Origin: Hordeum vulgare subsp. vulgare
Taxonomy: Eukaryota; Streptophyta; Magnoliopsida; Poales; Poaceae
Assembly: GCF_904849725.1 (NCBI RefSeq)
Contig: NC_058524.1
Coordinates: 28,241,001 to 28,305,000, forward strand
Reading direction: 5' to 3'
Length of the DNA: 64,000 nucleotides
In this document: piece after piece, positions 21,230 to 32,026 of the stretch
How positions within the stretch are numbered: the first letter of the stretch is position 1
Layout of the letters: every line of letters begins with the position of its first letter
Notes under the pieces: generated by a model
The model's database searches: none
What the model was told of the DNA's origin: nothing
What the model saw: only the letters and a program-made list of their open reading frames with translations
Made by a program: the position numbers and the translations under genes

Positions 21230-23545
21230 TTGTTGTTGTGACTCCACTATGAAAATTCAGAGTTGTGACCCGACTATGAAACTTGTAGTTACGACCCGAC
21301 TTCAAACTTGTACTTGCGTATTGAGATAGACGAACAAATTGAGAAAATCAAAAGAACCAACCCAGATTGATCTGTCAAGTATCACTAACTACAACACCCA
21401 AGGTAACACTTGCCGCCTTCCTATTTTTTCGTTTTTCTATTTCTGAAGCAAGGTTTATTCGCTATCCATATTTGCTCAATTTGTTCTTATGACCCGACTG
21501 CATGCTAGGGAAAAAAATAAGAAATGCAAAAACCTCATGAACCCTTTATGTTTTTTTGCGGCAAACCCCATCGAAGCTATGCAGTTGCGGCAAACCCCAT
21601 TGAAAGGCATGCAATTGCGGTAAACCCCATCAAAGACATGCAGTTGCGGCGACCCAATTGCAGACATGCAATTGCGATGATCCCCGTTGAAGGCATGTAG
21701 TTGCGGAAAAAAACACATGGGAGGGCATGCAGTTACGGCGGGCACGCGGTCACATCATCAACAACAACAAACAACATCAATTGGAAGGCGTGCAATTGCG
21801 GCAAACCCCATCGAAGCCATGCAGTTGCGGCGACCCCGTTGCAGACAGGCAATTGGGGCGATCCCTGTTGAAGGCATGTAGTTGCGGAAAAAAACACATG
21901 GGAGGGCATGCAGTTACGGCGGGCACGCGGTCACATCAACAACAACAACAAACAACATCAATTGGAGGGCATGCAATTGCGGCAAACCCCATCGAAGCCA
22001 TGCAGTTGCGGCGACCCCGTTGCAGGCATGCACTTGCGGTGACCCCCGCTGAAGGCATGTAGTTGCGGAAAAAAACACATGGGAGGGCATACAGTTACAG
22101 CAGGCACGCGGTCACATCATCAAGAACAACAAACAACATCCATTGAAAGGCATGCAATTGCGGCAAACCCCATCGAAGACATGCAGTTGCGGCGACCCCG
22201 TTGCAGACATGCAATTGCGGCGATCCCCGTTGAAGGCATGTAGTTGCGGAAAAAAATATGGGAGGACATGTAGTTACGGCGGGCACGCGGTCACATCAAC
22301 AACAACAACAAACAACATCAATTGGAAGGCATGCAATTGCAGCAAACCCCATCGAAGCCATGCAGTTGCGGCGACCCCGTTGCAGGCATGCAGTTGCAGT
22401 GACCCCCGTTGAAGGCATGTAGTTGCGGAAAAAAACACATGGGAGGGCATGCAGTTACAGCGGGCACGCGGTCACATCATCAAGAACAACAAACAACATC
22501 AATTGGAAGGCATGCAATTGCGGCAAAAAACACATGGGAGGGCATGCAGTTACGGCAGGCACGCGGTCACATCAACATCAACAACAAACAACATCAGTTG
22601 GGAGGCATGCGAATTGCGGCGACACCGTTGCACGCATGCAGTTGCGGCGACCCTGTTGCACGCATGCAATTGCAGCAACCCCGTTAAAGGTATTAGCATA
22701 AATCATATTCAAAACACATTCAAAACACCAGTATTCGCACAAAAAGCGCATTACATCATATATATAACCAAAGGTGTTTGTTATATTGCACTTCTCCATT
22801 TTCGACATATACTTGGCCCAAAACCCTTACGGGCATACAGTTGCAACAAAATGCCTCGACGACATGCAATTCCAACAAACTCCTTTGGAGGCATGCATTT
22901 GCACATACAGTTGGAACAAAACACGTGGAGCAGATGCAGTTGGAACAACCCCATCGAAGGCATGCAGTTGCAGCAACCTAGTGGAAGGCATGCAATTACA
23001 CCAAAAATCGTGGAAGGTGTGCAGTTGACAACCACGTGGAACGCATCCAGTTGCGACAACCCCCCATCGAAGGTACAAAATTGCACTGGCTCCGTCGTAT
23101 GCATGCAATTGCGACAACCCCTATAAGACGTGCAAATGCGGCAAAACCTTGGAAGGCATGTAATTGCAACCCCCATCAAAAATACATGCAATTGCAGCAA
23201 CCCCGTTGAAGGCATGCAATTACATCAAACCCATGGAAGGCGTGCAATTGCGACAACCCCCATCGAGGGTATACAATTAGGACCCATCTTAAAAACATGC
23301 AATTGCGACTCATCTTAAAAACATGCAGTTGCGACCCCTCTTAAAAAACACATGCAATTGCGGCCCACCTTGTAAACATGCAGTTACGACCCCGTCTTAA
23401 AAACATGCAGTTGCAACTCATCCTGAAAATGTGCAGTTGCGACCCCGTCTTAAAAACATGCAGTTACGGGCCCTCATGGAAACTTCCAGTTGCATTCAGG
23501 TCATAACATTTGCAGTTGCACGTCTAGTGGTGAACATGCAAGTGA
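21230..23545. repeat. Minisatellite array with about 29 bp units and 180 bp higher-order units
   Basis: The basic unit of 28-32 bp is of the form GAAGGCATGCAGTTGCGGC followed by GACCCCGTT or AAACCCCATC. A landmark (TTGCGGAAAAAA) recurs at about 21701, 21882, 22063, 22244 and 22423, spacing 181, 181, 181 and 179. A shortened copy lies at 22519. Each large unit holds four basic units and one 62 bp piece with CACGCGGTCACATCA and CAACAACAACAAAC. From about 22780 the units become variable. At 23270-23540 they change to a CTTAAAAACATGCAGTTGCGACC type, which also appears in diverged form at 21230-21340. Both strands show open frames through the array, but these follow from the repeat and I do not call genes. 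Confidence 0.9.
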
Positions 23546-24360
23546 CCCCGACAACTCCCCCTCCTGAGCAGAGTTGCGGCCCCTTTTTTCCAATCTCAAG
23601 TTCATTATTGTGTTCACATGGGTATTTTAAAAAAATAAAATAAGAGACATTTTTTGCAAAACTAAAAACCTAAACAATCAATTTGAAATATCCAGTAACA
23701 AATGAATTTTATTCTAAAGCAAAGTAAATATACTAAAGTCAAGAAAAAGAGAAAATAGGGAAACAATTGTCTACTCTATATAGTGAAATAAGAAAGAAAA
23801 ACAGAAGAAAAAAAATACAACGATACATCATGAGAAGAAGATAAAAAGAAAAAGAAATTAAAATGAGCTTAGCCCTCACCCGCAAAAAAGAAAAAGAAAA
23901 AAAGAAAGAACTTATTACCCCTAGAAGCTATAGTGAACAAATGACAAAACATGCACAAAGCTAGCAGCGTGGCATCTTTAGACCCCATCTTTCTTTACGT
24001 CGGTTAATAAAGAAAAGACTCACAAAACTCAGCTCGTTTAAATAAGCAAAAAGGCCTGGAGAAAACTCATGCACATGGCTGATCCTCCTACGAGACGAGC
24101 CGTCCATCATGGCTCCCGCAATTAACAAAAGACAGGGTGAATCTAGCGAGACAACCAGAGAAACATAAAGTGACTATGACCATACTTAAAACTCAGCTAG
24201 CTGAGTTTCAGCAAAACTGTTAATTCTATGCGTCTTCACCGTTGTAGATTATTAAAGATTCTAGTATTCCCTACGATCAATTCGATGTAAACCGCGATGC
24301 TCCACTTATTTTTTATGGGGGGGAGCAGTATATTATTTGAACTGGTGATCGACTTTATCT
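23546..24360. other. A-rich, purine-rich spacer
   Basis: Runs of AAAGAAAAAG and similar sequence. No gene, MITE end or repeat boundary that I can support. Confidence 0.5.
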
Positions 24361-24638
24361 CCGACAAAAAGGGTGACCAACTTTATCTACGCGCATAGAT
24401 ATACGGCATATGGTAATGTTCAAAGGATCTGCCCTGCACCGAGCCGCTCGCAGAATTGGATCGCCGACGGGTTGGCCGTAAACTGGGAGCGCCCGCCCAG
24501 ACAACTCGCCAACAAAATTGAGTGCACGCTGAGTGACACTGCACTCACGCACATGCTCTTATATGTTATCCTACACACGAACACGCTCCGTGCCAATCCT
24601 GATGGATTTTATCAACCTCCGCACAGCCCGCCGGTATC

Positions 24639-25192
24639 GGGCCCTGTTTGATTTCAATAAATCAGATGACTTAGCCCTTATTTGGTTTCAAATACCAACT
24701 TATAAGTTTAAAAATGCAAAAGTGACTTATTTTGTCAAACAGACCCAACTTATAAGTCATCCCAACTTATAAGTCATAAGTTGCTCCACCCCAACTTAAA
24801 ACTTATAAGTCACCCACTTTTGCATGAAAAGGTGACTTATAAGTCAGATGAGTCATCTGACTTAAAGGTCACTTATAAGTCAGACCTTATAAGTCAGATG
24901 AGTCATCTGACTTATAAGTCACCTGACTTATTGAAACCAAACAGGGCCAGTGACTTTTAAATCAGGTGACTTAAAACCAGTGACTTATAAATCACGCATG
25001 TTTGGTTGTCATCTGACTTATAAGTCACCTGACCATGCAAAAGTGGGTGACTTATAAGGTTTAAGTGGGGGTGAAGCAACTTATGACTTATAAGTTGGGG
25101 TGATTTATAAGTTAGGTCTGTTTGGCAAAATAAACTACTTTTTGTACTTTTCAACTTATAAGTTGGTGACTTATTTGAAACCAAACGGGCCC
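24639..25192. mobile_element. Foldback MITE with long inverted repeats (hAT-like duplication)
   Basis: The ends are GGGCCCTGTTTG and CCAAACGGGCCC. The flanks are CCGGTATC (24631-24638) and TCGGTATC (25193-25200), an 8 bp target duplication with one mismatch. The arms match as inverted repeats over roughly 200 bp and are filled with the palindrome GACTTATAAGTC. An extra end (AAACCAAACAGGGCC) at about 24936-24950 suggests a second copy nested inside. The related sequence upstream of the gene at 36394 lacks this insertion at the matching CCGGTAT. Confidence 0.75.
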
Positions 25193-25436
25193 TCGGTATC
25201 AAAAACACGGTCTGGCTTGCTTCCCACCGTATCAAGTGTCAACCCGGCCGCACGCTGGTTGCCCGGCAACCTGTAAATTCTCGCTCTGCCCATCTCATCT
25301 CATATCGCTCACACTGCTACTCATCTTAGCCCGTCGGCGATCTCGCAGAATTACTGGGCTACTGCCACTACTAGTTCACTTCCTTCCGATCTCGTGTCGC
25401 CAACATCAAGCTCTCCGCCCGTGAACATGTCGACGG

Positions 25437-25929
25437 TGACCCGTCCCTACCTCGACCAGAGGCTCGCCGCCGCCAAGCGCCCACGACTGATTCCAGCCTT
25501 AGCCCAGCAATGCTATTCATTGCGGCGGCTTATGTTTCTGCTGAAACCTGAACTTGGTTAACAGTCGTACGTTGATCCCAAACTGCAGAGGCTGCCATGG
25601 CGGGAGCCAAGGCCGCGGCCGTCGCCACCGTCGCCGCCGCAGTGCCCACCGTAAGCACACGTTTATCAGCCTGCACCACTGAGTTTTTGACGTCGAACGA
25701 ATAATCATCTCACCGTCTTCTTCTTGCGTGCCTTTTTCTGCAGCTGGCGAGTGTGAGGATGCTTCCGTGGGCCAAGGCGCACCTGAACCCCGCCGGTCAG
25801 GCGCTCATCATCTCCACCGTCGCCGGGATGGCCTACTTCATCGTCGCCGATAAGACCATCCTCTCCATGGCCAGGAAGCATTCCTTCCAGGACGCGCCGG
25901 AGCACCTCAAGAAGACCTCCTACCACTAA
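25437..25929 (+). pseudogene. ENOD93-like: Early nodulin 93-like gene, copy A, first splice donor lost
   Basis: The protein parts match the small two-helix ENOD93 family of cereals: exon 1 from ATG 25437 (MSTVTRPYLDQRLAAAKR), exon 2 25589-25650 (AAMAGAKAAAVATVAAAVPT) and exon 3 25744-25929 (LASVRMLPWAKAHLNPAGQ, then ALIISTVAGMAYFIVADK and a tail ending KKTSYH). Exons 2 and 3 have good AG and GT borders. Exon 1 runs straight from AAGCG into CCCACGACTG. The TGCTCCAGAG|GTAACC donor seen at 36448-36463 is missing, apparently by a short deletion. Reading on without splicing meets a stop before exon 2. A cryptic donor (GGTTAAC near 25556) cannot be excluded, so a changed N-terminus is possible. ENOD93 proteins are small and membrane-associated, with reported links to mitochondria and nitrogen use in rice; the exact role is not settled. 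Confidence 0.8.
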
Positions 25930-26126
25930 TTATGTTGTAGATCAACTAGTGCGCAGCAACCTCTGTACGCCGCCCCGTAGTAGTAGTATAATGTTGGGGC
26001 GATCTGGCCCAGTGCGATGTTTACTGCGAGCAAAGCACTAGTTATCTGATCATGTATGAAATGAAATAATGTTGCCAACTTCTCCATCTTAGTATCTTTC
26101 CAGAGATCTTTAGTTAATAACAACAA

Positions 26127-26286
26127 CTCCCTCTGTTTCTAAATATAAGTCTTCTAAGAAATTTCATTAGAGATTTACATACAAATTAAAATGAGTGATT
26201 CTACACTTTAAAGTATGTCTATATGCATCCGTATGTTGTCCGTTAGTGAAACCTCTAGAAAGACTTATATTTAGGAACGAAGGGAG
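26127..26286. mobile_element. Stowaway-type MITE, 160 bp, in the 3' flank of ENOD93 copy A
   Basis: Ends are CTCCCTCTGTTTCTAAATAT and its complement ATATTTAGGAACGAAGGGAG, followed by TA. The matching flank of copy B (29117-29136, AATAACAACTAGTTTTAAT) is an empty site, so insertion came after the duplication. The left TA has decayed to AA. Confidence 0.9.
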
Positions 26287-26570
26287 TAGTTTTAATTTCG
26301 TACATCTCTGGTTCAAGTGCCCTCACTCATCTAATATTTTTCTTGTTTGCGAAGATTACCATTTAGCATGCGTACTAAGTACTTCGGAGCATTGCAAAAC
26401 GCCGAAATGACACCACACCACAAGTACATTTTTTGATCCCTTTTCCGCCCCTATTCTGTTTCGGAATGCATGTGAGGACAAAGCCATCTAACCTCGCTCG
26501 TTAAATCTTTTGATACGGCTTATTGGATGGGTTGACAAATAGGGATGGGTTTAAAAATGAAAAATTTGGC

Positions 26571-26749
26571 CGTTTTGAAACAAGTGTTCTTTTTTATTTT
26601 GAATACCGTAACAAGCTTTATGTATTGTTATTTAACATAATAGACAGTACAGACAATGACGTTTTGAAGCGTGTGTTTTTCTTTTATTTTGAAAACCGTA
26701 ACAATCTTTATGTATTGTTATTTAACACAATACATAGTATAGGCGCAGA
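26571..26749 (+). repeat. 89 bp tandem duplication
   Basis: Two units start at CGTTTTGAA (26571 and 26660) and share ATTTTGAATACCGTAACAA-like and CTTTATGTATTGTTATTTAA text. Confidence 0.85.
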
Positions 26750-26949
26750 CACTTGTATATACACACGTATACTTACATGTACACACTCACATACTATCTT
26801 TGCGAGCATCTTTGATAGGTTGAGCCGGTACATTATCTTAAAATTGTCGAAGTTGCTACATGCGTCATCATAGTCGACCAGAATGCCTACTCCCATTGAT
26901 CGTATATCGTCGGAAAACATGTAATAATTAAAAAAACATGAGTTTTTTG

Positions 26950-27092
26950 TATTCGTAAAGCCGTATGTGCATGTTTGAGGTGCTTGTCAGCAAAGGCTCA
27001 TAATTAAAGTCGTCATGTGTAGGTTTGAGGTGTTTATCACTAGAGACTCATAAAGCCGTCATGTGTAGGTTCGAAGTGTTTGTCACCAGAGG
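26950..27092 (+). repeat. Three imperfect units of about 50 bp
   Basis: The pattern AAGCCGTCATGTGTAGGTT, GAGGTGTTTGTCA and AGAGGCTCATA recurs three times with substitutions. Confidence 0.7.
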
Positions 27093-27159
27093 CCGGAATA
27101 CTTTAACACTTTCTTAATCGTTCGTTAGATAAAAGTATATCCATATCTACGCGTAAGGT

Positions 27160-27313
27160 CAGGGGCGGAGACAAGGGGGCGAGCAGGGGCCTGGCTCCCC
27201 CTAACGGTCGATAAAATCTGAAGTACCTAGTGTATATTTGATTGATATGTCATAGTATGTAAGTATTTGGCCCCCCTATCCACGGCCACATCCAAATACT
27301 GGCTCCGTCACTA
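27160..27313. mobile_element. hAT-type MITE, 154 bp
   Basis: It begins CAGGGGCGGAG and ends CTCCGTCACTA, a decayed complement. Both sides carry the 8 bp duplication CGTAAGGT (27152-27159 and 27314-27321). Confidence 0.85.
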
Positions 27314-27321
27314 CGTAAGGT

Positions 27322-27880
27322 TCAAAACTATGGTGCGTTGACCCACAGAAAAAAAACTTCTTTAATAATACCATATGACAAAATAGTCTCTATAATTTGT
27401 CAATTAAAAATATGGTACAGAAGGATATTTTTGTAAGGACACATAACGGCAGAGGTGTAAATTTGAGCATATGCTTTGAAATTAGGGCAAATCTGAATTA
27501 TGGATTCAAGTTAGGGACACAAATTTAAAAGGCCATTTTTAAATGTCAAGTTTTAAACAAAAAATGGTAATGAATGACTAAAACTGCCATGTCGTAATTG
27601 TATAATAATGAGCAACTAAACCTACGAGGTAGTTCTTATTGGCTGGTTGATGTCATTGTATGCACTTACAAGCGGGATCAAATCATTGGGAATCATGTCA
27701 ACGTACAATGAAACAATGAATTAGATTATTAAAAAAAACAATGAATTGGAGATTGCAGCAACAACAGGTTACACCAACAGACTGTATCTTGTGCAACGAA
27801 CCTGAAGAATAAATGTTGTATGCAATATGGGTGGGCCGCAGACTGGAGAAAAATGTGGAGAAATGCCAAAGCAGCTCACG
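27322..27880. other. AT-rich spacer, no gene seen
   Basis: Directly upstream of the duplicated ENOD93 promoter block. That block begins about 27885 and shares AAAACTGGGAGCGCC with 24479-24492 and 31696-31709. Confidence 0.5.
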
Positions 27881-28339
27881 CATGAAGAGCTAGTCCGGCC
27901 GGGGAGCACATGCCGCCGGTTTCGCCGGAAAACTGGGAGCGCCGCTCGCCGACCGACGGACCGACGATGACGAGTGGACCCGGAGGCACCTGCTCCGTTT
28001 CATATTTGTTATCTTATCTTACAAAGAACAAATGCGTCCGGTAGCAATTATCTACGTAGTATTGTGCTCAGATCAGCACTGTTGTGCCTAACTTTAGATC
28101 TCTCTTTTTTCACCAGCTTTGGTGGGTAAAGAAAGAAAGGCGATTGAGCCATGGAGGATATATACCTCTAACAAACAAGCATCATCAAATCCTGTGGATT
28201 GCTGCCATAGTTTTTAGATAGCGTGCGGTGCTCCGCCCACCAACTCAGTTGTGTACTCTAAAGTCCAAATGAGCGGATCATAGCAGAGTACCCACGGTTT
28301 GCACCCAAAACCGTGCATGGCGGCAACCTTTTTGCTCGC

Positions 28340-28347
28340 TATAAATA
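28340..28347 (+). promoter_or_regulatory. TATA box of ENOD93 copy B
   Basis: TATAAATA lies 106 bases before the ATG at 28453 and gives a plausible short 5' UTR. Copy C has only a weaker TACATAAA near 36250. Confidence 0.65.
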
Positions 28348-28452
28348 CACGGCTAGCTCCTCGTCTGGATGCATCGAGCAACAACGAACCAGCCAGCCCA
28401 CACCATCTCACTCGATCGCACTCAGCCGTTTCTGTACAATATCACGGTGAAG

Positions 28453-29013
28453 ATGTCGTCGTCGGCGGCCACCGTCACCCGCGCGTCCCTCGACCACAAG
28501 CTCGCCCTCGCCAAACGCTGCTCCAGAGGTAGTAACCACTGACCAGGATGCACTTCTTCAGAGCTCAGTTGTGTGCTGATAGTCTGATACTAGCGGTTCA
28601 TTCTTTTTTTTCTTTTAATCTTTCCTAGAGGCAACGTTCGCCGGAGCAAAGGCTGCGGCCGTCGCCACGGTCGCGTCGGCAGTCCCCACGGTGAGCTCCT
28701 CCGTCCAGGAATTGTTGTTGATTTCCATGCACGTTGGACTGTGGTTTCCATAACTGAACTACTATTAATCACGCAGCTGGCGAGCGTGAGGATGCTGCCG
28801 TGGGCCAAGGCGAACCTCAACCCCACCGGCCAGGCGCTCATCGTCTGCACCGTCGCCGGGATGGCATACTTCGTCGCCGCCGACAAGACCATCCTCTCGC
28901 TGGCGAGGAGGCACTCCTACGAGAGCGCCCCTGACCACCTCAAAGACACCTCCTTCGGTGGCGCCGCCGCGGCTCCGGCTCGTCCCCGTCCGCGATCATT
29001 CTTCAGACCTTGA
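28453..29013 (+). CDS. ENOD93-like: Early nodulin 93-like protein, copy B (124 aa, three exons)
   Basis: Exons 28453-28528, 28629-28690 and 28777-29013, with GT at 28529 and 28691 and AG before each acceptor; phases fit. The order is MSSSAATVTRASLDHKLALA and a basic AKRCSR, then an alanine-rich helix EATFAGAKAAAVATVASAVP. Next come LASVRMLPWAKANLNPTGQ, the hydrophobic segment ALIVCTVAGMAYFVAADKTI, and a basic end. The family usually has about 100 residues and ends soon after HLKxTSF/YH. This copy continues with GGAAAAPARPRPRSFFRP, an Ala/Pro/Arg tail. Small membrane-associated proteins of this family were first found in nodules; in rice, a relative has been linked to nitrogen use. A TATA box and the shared 3' flank suggest a functional gene. 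No EST or RNA evidence is available here. Confidence 0.85.
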
Positions 29014-29475
29014 GCTAGTAGTAGTAGAGGGGCCATCAAGCAAGCACTTGTGTGATTATGGATGAAATGAAATAATGTTGCCACCTTCTCCATCTTAGTA
29101 TCATTCCATATATCTTGAGTTAATAACAACTAGTTTTAATTTTGTACGACCCTGGTTCATGTGCCATGGCTCGTGTTTTCCTTATGATGATTACCAGTTG
29201 ACATGCGTCAGAGCATTGCAAAATGCCGAGATAACACCGTGGTACTAGTTAAATCTTTTGATCCCCTGCTCCTCCCCTGTTCTGTTCCGAAATGCACGTG
29301 AGGATCATGACACCTCACCTCACACGATTAAACCTTTTTCAAAAGAGTCTTTCGCCCCCTTTTCGAATAAAGCCACAATCGGTCGAACCGATATAATATG
29401 ATGAGACAACCCTCATGCAAACAAACTAAAAGTAAAATAAAACGGTACTGGTTTGTTGGCACAAGAATAACTGAA

Positions 29476-29676
29476 GGCCAGTTTATTTTTTGCCGGCTTC
29501 TAGAATAAGATGGAATAGGTTGCCTCCTATTCTTGCTTATTTCAGAAGTCCAACCAAATTAATTTTCTTAGAAAGCTAATAATTAAATTGTCTAATATGT
29601 TTTTAAAAAGAAATTGAATTAGGCTTTTAGAATAAAATGGATAGAAGGCAGCTTATTTTAGAAGTCTAAAAAGGCC
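29476..29676. mobile_element. Probable MITE, 201 bp, GGCC ends
   Basis: GGCCAGTTT...CTTCTAGAATAAG at the left is matched by the complement of CTTATTTTAGAAGTCTAAAAAGGCC at the right. The target duplication is unclear because the right flank is an A run. Confidence 0.45.
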
Positions 29677-30105
29677 AAAAAAATTGTCTCTAAGTCAACA
29701 TTGAGCATGAAACCAGGAGACACCAGCCCTAACACAAAACACCCACTACTACTGAACAAGATTAGAGTTGAGCCGCCTGGAGAAACCACCGGTCGCCAGT
29801 TATCGCTAATTCTCTTGGTGTCAATCGCCTCAAAGCGGAACTAGACTATCACATGGTGGGATTCGGAGGCAGCTATCTTCGCAGAGTGTGTGGATGCTAG
29901 TAAAATGTCTCTCTACAAACGGTTTCATTTTTATTCGGTCTGGTGTGGGTACTACAAGCAGCATCATTTTATTTAGTCGCCTCTGATGACGCCTGTGTGC
30001 ATCCATGGCTGATGATGTCTTCTAAGCATAGTGAATTTTGGTTCCATGCATCAACTTGTACCGGTTAGTTTGTTTATGGCCATTTTTGTTGGAGTCGGAG
30101 TCATT
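29677..30105. other. Spacer, no gene seen
   Basis: Unique-looking sequence with no supported feature. Confidence 0.5.
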
Positions 30106-30121
30106 AGATCGAGGGCGAGGG

Positions 30122-31339
30122 GTCAGATCCTTCTGGATCCGGCGCCCGGACGCCGTCGGCCAGCGCAGGGTGGTGGTACTCGTCACTGTTTAGATTGAAT
30201 CTTCATTGATCCAAATACCCGCGGTGTGCTTCTCTCCTGCGGTTTTCTGGCGTTGCCGGCGTGGCCGCGGATGAAGCTGGTGGAGAAGATTCAGGTACGG
30301 GGGAACCCATTGGTCGGCCCTGGCCGGCCGCGCCGCCGACGACGCTCAAGAGCGCCGTTGTTCTTCCTGGAGACGTCGGTCTAGGTCTGCTCCTCCACTT
30401 CCTACCTCACTGCCTCTCGGGTGAAAACCCTAACTCCGGTGGAAGGCGGCGGCGTCCTTGACGTCGTGACCTTCCTGAAGGCGTCGCCTTGAGGGCTGAG
30501 TTGTGGCGGGCACTATGTGGGTCCTGGGCGGTTGCTGGTGGTGGGCACTGCTTCGGAGGAAACCCTAAGATCTGACTTTTCAGATCGTACGATGGCGGTA
30601 CTGCGGTGCCGTTTCTCTCTTGGGAGCATTGTTTGTGGAGCAGCGCTGGATGACAGAGGCAGGAGATGGAGCAGCTTTGTGTGGCCCGAAGATTTGGTGG
30701 AACTGTCATGTCATGCCTGGCCGACAGGTGCTACGCTGAGTCATGACTGGTTGGTAGGTGCTACGAACGACAGTTCTTCCAGAATCTTTGTGTTTCGACG
30801 AATGAGCGCAGGGCGGTGGCGCTGTTTGGCGCCATGGTGGCGCCGATCATCTTGCACAAAGCTTTCGGTGGAGATGTCAAGTCATGCCTGGCCGACACGT
30901 GCTACGTTGTGTCATGCCTGGTCGGCAGGTGCTACGCACGACAGATCTTCCAGAATCTTCGCGTCTGGACTGACGAGCCGTGGTGGCGTCTACGGATGGA
31001 CGGACTGGCAAGGATGATACACATCTTTTTACAAAAGATGGGTCAGCGCCTGATGATGATGACGGCGTCTAAAACGTGTACATGTGGTGTACGCTTTAGG
31101 TGTGTTGCACCGGCTGTGAGTTCCGATACGTTATGTGGATGGATCGATGAGGGCACCGGTTTTAGATATGGGGAGTGAGAGCACTACACATTATCGAGTT
31201 TTGTAGGTGTGAGTGATGATTTCGGATGGTTTGACGTATGTTTTTATTAGACCTATATTAAATAATTAATAAAGATGGTCGTATGCATCGATTGATACAG
31301 AGACCGGGGTTAAACCTCCTTTTCCAAAAAAATAAAAAA
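30122..31339 (+). mobile_element. Retroposon copy 2, 1.2 kb, with 16 bp target duplication
   Basis: Ends in CCGGGGTTAAACCTCC and an A-rich tail (31326-31339). Flanks TAGATCGAGGGCGAGG (30106-30121) and TAGATTGAGGGCGATG (31340-31355) match at 14 of 16 bases, as expected for target-primed insertion. Closely related to 47070-47862 on the other strand and more distantly to 19440-20588. The open frames through it share text between copies (HAWPTGATL, DRSSRIFASGLTS) but resemble no known protein and shift between copies. It is probably a non-autonomous or 5'-truncated LINE relative. Confidence 0.75.
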
Positions 31340-31356
31340 TAGATTGAGGGCGATGA

Positions 31357-31640
31357 GTGACGTTTCTATGCAGCCATTGCGGAAGTTGTCTTCTCCGTTA
31401 AGTATGGAGTCTACGTTGGTAGCAAGATCGGCCTCTGACATATCTATTGTCATATGTTTGACTATGATAGTCTGGTTGGGCGTGTTGCTACAGTTTTCAT
31501 CTGGTTTTTCTAAATTAACAGGATAATTTTTTTCTTCTAAATTAACAAAGATGGCAAGTGTTTTTAGCGTCATCATAAGAAAATGGAAATCAACTACTCC
31601 GGTAACTATCATGCACTCCCGGGAATAACGCCAGCTAAAC
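31357..31640. other. Spacer, no gene seen
   Basis: Nothing supported. The duplicated ENOD93 upstream block resumes about 31645. Confidence 0.4.
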
Positions 31641-31898
31641 AAGCAAAGGTTTTGCACCGAACCGCTGACGGGATTGCCGAGCTAGCTAGGGCGAAAACTG
31701 GGAGCGCCAGGACAGGCACATCACATGGCCAACAAAACGGAGTGCACACTGACTGACACTGCACTCACGCACATGCTCCTACAAAATGGATCGATGCCTC
31801 CTCTCGCTGAAAAGAATCACCTCTTGCTCTGCCCATCTCATCTTGGTCTCACTCACGCTAGTAAACCTACTGATCCTTTACCAAACTCTGCTCTCGAC

Positions 31899-32026
31899 AT
31901 GTCTACGATGACCCGTGCCTACCTTGCCGCCGCCAAGCGGTGCCGCATAGGTAACCAACGAGGGAGCCGGTCCCTGCCTCAGCCCAACAGTGCTCGTATA
32001 TACCATTCTGTTGTGCATTGCAGCTT
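31899..32026 (+). pseudogene. ENOD93-like: Early nodulin 93-like gene, copy D, exon 1 only
   Basis: The upstream block (31650-31780) matches copies A and C. The ATG at 31899 opens MSTMTRAYL, then directly AAAKRCRI; four residues present in copies A and C (DQRL) are missing. A normal donor (ATAG|GTAACC) follows at 31951, and intron 1 can be aligned with copy C to about 32025 (TGTGCATTGCAGCTT). There the similarity stops and a different sequence begins. Exons 2 and 3 are absent from the window up to copy C. Only a 17-residue start remains, so this is a remnant. It shows that the cluster once had four units in the order A, B, D, C. Confidence 0.82.

Noticed and set aside
21687..23215. Cys/His-rich open frames in the minisatellite, resembling metal-binding repeats
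   Set aside because: Both strands are open because the repeat unit avoids stops. The frame drifts with unit length, so no single protein frame is kept.
21230..23545. CRISPR-like array
   Set aside because: Repeats are near-contiguous, with related rather than unique spacers, the genome is plant, and no cas genes are present.
30517..31178. 166-codon frame and companions as a host gene
   Set aside because: The same text recurs on the minus strand at 47353-47868 with frame changes, inside an A-tailed retroposon.
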